A stretch of 7,047 bases of DNA from JBIOJM01 sp044450785 (lineage in GTDB: Bacteria; Planctomycetota; Planctomycetia; Isosphaerales; Isosphaeraceae): the NCBI GenBank assembly GCA_044450785.1, contig JBIOJM010000438.1, positions 1-7,047 of the forward strand, written 5' to 3'. Both the position numbers and the translations under genes were made by a program. The first letter of the stretch is position 1; each line of letters begins with the position of its first letter. Under the pieces are notes generated by a model. That model searched no databases and was not told where the DNA came from. It was given only the letters and a program-made list of their open reading frames with translations. Below are positions 5,584-7,047 of this stretch, in pieces.

Positions 5584-6016
5584 TCACTTTGGAATCGGGG
5601 GCCTTCTGATGGCAGAGAATGAGCGCTGCCCGAGCTGTGGCGAGGAACTGCCCGCCAACACGCCGCAAGGCCTCTGCCCTGCGTGTTTGCTGCGCCAGGG
5701 GATGGAGAGCGAGGCCACGAGCTCGCCTGACCGCGGCGAGTCTGGGCCGACGGCTGCACCCAGCGACCATAACAGTACCCGGTGCACACCGCGCCCCTTG
5801 CCATGGAGCAGCACCCGCACCTCTTCGCCGGAGACCTCGGAGTCCGGGTCGATCGGGCAGCGTAGCGGGCTGGTTTTCAGCGTGGCGATCTTTGCCCGGA
5901 GGTTGCGCGCCCAGCGCAGGGCCGTCGCCGGAGACCCCGACTGGCCGAGAATCCAGCGGGCCGCGAGTTCGATATCCCGTGCTGCCCGAGGCTGGATCAA
6001 CGACTTGGTACGTCAT
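5584..6016 (-). pseudogene. ParE/RelE-type toxin, frameshifted and C-terminally truncated
   Basis: Toxins of this family poison gyrase (ParE) or cut mRNA at the ribosome (RelE); this one looks ParE-like. The main frame runs from a TTG at 6000 and reads QPRAARDIELAARWI, then SPATALRWARNLRAKIATL, SPLRCPIDPDSE, GEEVRVLLHGKGRGVHRVLL. An ATG at 6016 overlaps the antitoxin stop as ATGA, the usual coupling, and reads MTYQVV before leaving the toxin frame. Removing one T (one A at 5999/6000 on the plus strand) would give MTYQVVIQPRAARD, a normal family start. After VHRVLL (5770) the last strand of the fold (about 20-25 residues) is replaced by readthrough antisense to the kinase remnant, ending at 5584. 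Two independent lesions point to an inactive gene; a product from the TTG cannot be excluded. Confidence 0.75.
5609..5770 (+). pseudogene. 5' remnant of a planctomycete-type Ser/Thr protein kinase gene
   Basis: From the ATG at 5609 the frame reads a Cys4 zinc-ribbon-like motif, CPSCGEELPANTPQGLCPAC, then LLRQGMESE and a Ser/Pro/Gly-rich stretch ending near residue 54 (TAAPSDH). This opening resembles the N-terminus of large planctomycete Ser/Thr kinases encoded next to ECF-type sigma genes (family knowledge from memory). The kinase domain is absent. At 5768-5772 the kinase-like reading stops exactly where, on the other strand, the toxin-like reading ends, which marks a deletion or recombination joint. 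The plus frame stays open to 6166, but that part is antisense of the toxin and antitoxin and has no kinase features. Confidence 0.65.
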
Positions 6017-6309
6017 GGACGGGGCTTGGCCCGGCGGAGATCCTTTTCGAGCGCATCGAACACATCATCCATCGTTCGGCCCTCACCTCGATCAACCGAG
6101 GCGAGGCTCTCCTTGACGGCCTGGACGGTCTCTAACCGCTCGGCAAGCGCAAAGAGCCTCTGGTAGGACGCGGCGTCCTGGACGACCAGTTCGGCCTTGC
6201 CGTTAATCGTCAGCACGACCGGGTTCCCGGTTTCCTTCAACCGGCGGAGGAACTCCGAGGTCTTCCGCTTAAAGTCGGTGAGGGGATGAATGTCCTGACT
6301 GAGATTCAT
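6013..6309 (-). CDS. Type II antitoxin, Phd/YefM family
   Basis: Phd/YefM antitoxins bind and neutralise their toxin through the C-terminus and repress their own operon through the N-terminal DNA-binding domain. The 98-residue product shows the family pattern: MNLSQDIHPLTDFKRKTSEF (1-20), LRRLKETGNPVVLTINGKAE (21-40), then LVVQDAASYQRL (41-52). A charged helical C-terminus follows (55-98). The ATG at 6309 has GGAGG six bases upstream. It is intact, has its own promoter candidate, and its stop overlaps the original toxin ATG by 4 nt (ATGA). The partner toxin downstream is damaged, so this may be an orphan antitoxin, possibly still acting as a repressor or against a related toxin elsewhere. Confidence 0.87.
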   Translation of the reverse strand: MNLSQDIHPLTDFKRKTSEFLRRLKETGNPVVLTINGKAELVVQDAASYQRLFALAERLETVQAVKESLASVDRGEGRTMDDVFDALEKDLRRAKPRP

Positions 6310-6350
6310 GAGGGGCCTCCGCGAATCACATCGTCAAAGCATCGAATTCA

Positions 6351-6379
6351 ATGTTACTCGATCCAGGTGACTTTGCCAA
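6351..6379 (-). promoter_or_regulatory. Candidate promoter and operator of the antitoxin
   Basis: TTGGCA (6379-6374) and TAACAT (6356-6351) on the minus strand are spaced by 17 nt; transcription would begin near 6344, about 35 nt before the ATG. A near-palindrome around GAATTC (6341-6352, symmetrical at 10 of 12 positions) overlaps the -10 and start point, a position suited to autorepression by the antitoxin. The operator role is inferred. Confidence 0.4.
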
Positions 6380-6400
6380 GCAAAGACGCGCAGAGGAGAC

Positions 6401-6607
6401 GTGCGAACCAGATTCTACCAGTGCCTGTTCCGCATCGACGACGGCAGGAGCCTGGGGGTGTTTCATGACTTCACGCTCGACTATCCCACCAGGCTCAAGA
6501 TTGGCCTGTGCGCCTCCAACCTCTCGAAGAAACCGCTCACGGCCGAATTCGAGTCGTTCGTTCTGATCGACGACAAGCTGACACTGAACGAGGGATTTGG
6601 CAACTAA
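6401..6607 (+). pseudogene. 3' fragment resembling a DUF1349-type (concanavalin A-like) protein
   Basis: The 68-codon frame reads FYQCLFRIDDGRSLGVFHDF, then TLDYPTRLKIGLCASNLSKK, PLTAEFESFVLIDD and a short tail to TAA. The pattern of a DG turn, FHDF, KIGL, ASNLSKKPLTAEFE resembles the last strands of DUF1349/concanavalin A-like proteins, which are normally about 180-200 residues or more (from memory). No ribosome site precedes the GTG at 6401, and a stop at 6368-6370 closes the frame upstream, so the first two thirds of the gene are missing. Its TAA overlaps the TAG of the convergent gene at 6604. It is probably a relic left by a rearrangement upstream of the antitoxin. Assignment is tentative. 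Confidence 0.5.
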
Positions 6608-6852
6608 GGAATGGTCTGCCAGTCCTCGAACTGGCCCTGGTCGCGGACGAAGTCGCCTTGCCATGCGCCGGCGGTCGCCTGGAAGAAACCGGCCGGCCAG
6701 CCGCGGTCTTCCGGTGTTTCGGGCTTCCCGACGTGGGCCTTGGGCCGGAGTACGACAATGACCTCGTAATCGGCGTTCGGCGCGTCGACAGGAATGTCCA
6801 GGTGGAGGACCCCGTCGGCGCCGGACTGAGACTGAACGCAGACGGTTTGCAT
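6604..6852 (-). CDS. Small antitoxin-like protein, orphan
   Basis: The 82-residue product begins MQTVCVQSQSGADGVLHLDI and continues PVDAPNADYEVIVVLRPKA (21-39), then a linker with TPEDRGWPAGFF and AGAWQGDFVRDQGQFEDW. Such small proteins, with a DGVLxLxIPV strand and a GWPPGFFExTAGxWxG tail, are common in planctomycetes and cyanobacteria and often lie directly upstream of VapC-type PIN toxins (family impression, not searched). The frame is open to 6921, but the ATG at 6852 has GGAG 9 nt upstream and gives the family-like start. Where a toxin would follow on the minus strand there is only the DUF1349-like fragment in opposite orientation, with overlapping stop codons. It is probably a toxin-less orphan; function is not shown by the sequence. 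Confidence 0.6.
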   Translation of the reverse strand: MQTVCVQSQSGADGVLHLDIPVDAPNADYEVIVVLRPKAHVGKPETPEDRGWPAGFFQATAGAWQGDFVRDQGQFEDWQTIP

Positions 6853-6957
6853 GGATCGGTCTCCGCGTATTGTTTCGAACTCAGGCGAAACCTCTCCCGG
6901 CGGGTTAAGCCAAAAGATCATTTGATTCGGGTGCAGTTCGTTTGGCTACTGGCATTT

Positions 6958-7047
6958 TCACGCTGCCCGAGGTAATTCCATCGGTTGGTCCGTCCGGATC
7001 TGAACCGCTTGACGGTCATGGAGTTGTTCCTGATATCGCTGGTAGGC
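6958..7047 (-). CDS. Possible 3' end of a gene cut by the window edge
   Basis: A minus-strand frame is open from the window edge to a TGA at 6960-6958 and would encode 29 residues ending in QPMELPRAA. I do not recognise it, and another frame on the same strand is also open here, so coding status is uncertain. About 105 bp separate it from the small antitoxin-like gene. Confidence 0.2.
   Translation of the reverse strand, partial: AYQRYQEQLHDRQAVQIRTDQPMELPRAA

Noticed and set aside
5273..6016. Long minus-strand frame continuous with rplY
   Set aside because: It is antisense to the sigma and kinase remnants and out of frame with the toxin; only the first residues (MTYQVV) belong to the toxin start. 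L25 begins at 5272.
5996..6016. Programmed ribosomal frameshift in the toxin gene
   Set aside because: No slippery heptamer or stimulatory structure is visible, and the C-terminus is also lost, so decay is simpler.

Overview
The window is a GC-rich bacterial chromosome segment, most likely from a member of the Planctomycetota, probably an Isosphaeraceae-like lineage. The evidence for this is indirect. There is the end of an ECF sigma-factor-like gene followed by the start of a Ser/Thr-kinase-like gene with a CPSCG...CPACLLRQG zinc ribbon, a pairing I associate with that group. L9 carries a long N-terminal extension, and the ribosomal/replication cluster has widened spacers that contain short repeats.

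Region 1 (about 104-5272, all minus strand) is a housekeeping block. In the direction of transcription it reads rplY (L25/CTC), pth (peptidyl-tRNA hydrolase), rpsF (S6), ssb, rplI (L9), dnaB (replicative helicase). It couples translation (L25, L9, S6, tRNA recycling) with replication (SSB, DnaB). The usual neighbour rpsR (S18) is absent between ssb and rplI. The genes do not overlap; spacers run from about 95 to 294 bp and carry most of the non-coding structure. These include heptamer repeats next to the rplY and rpsF starts and at the pth stop, two copies of a 26-bp hairpin element between rpsF and ssb, hairpins after ssb and before dnaB, and candidate promoters upstream of rplY and rpsF.

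Region 2 (about 5280-6607) is a patchwork of gene remains: the 3' end of an ECF-type sigma factor (+), the 5' end of a Ser/Thr kinase gene (+), a ParE/RelE-type toxin (-) that is frameshifted near its start and cut off where it meets the kinase fragment, an apparently intact Phd/YefM antitoxin (-) with its own promoter, and a 3' fragment resembling a DUF1349-type protein (+). The candidate promoter for the housekeeping block lies next to the sigma-factor remnant.

Region 3 (about 6604-7047) holds a small minus-strand ORF that resembles antitoxin-like proteins often paired with VapC toxins, but with no toxin behind it, and possibly the 3' end of another minus-strand gene at the window edge. I do not see an unmistakable new system. 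The most interesting signals are the period-7 repeats, the possible start-site-sequestering structure in the rpsF leader, and the decayed toxin-antitoxin/sigma-kinase junction.
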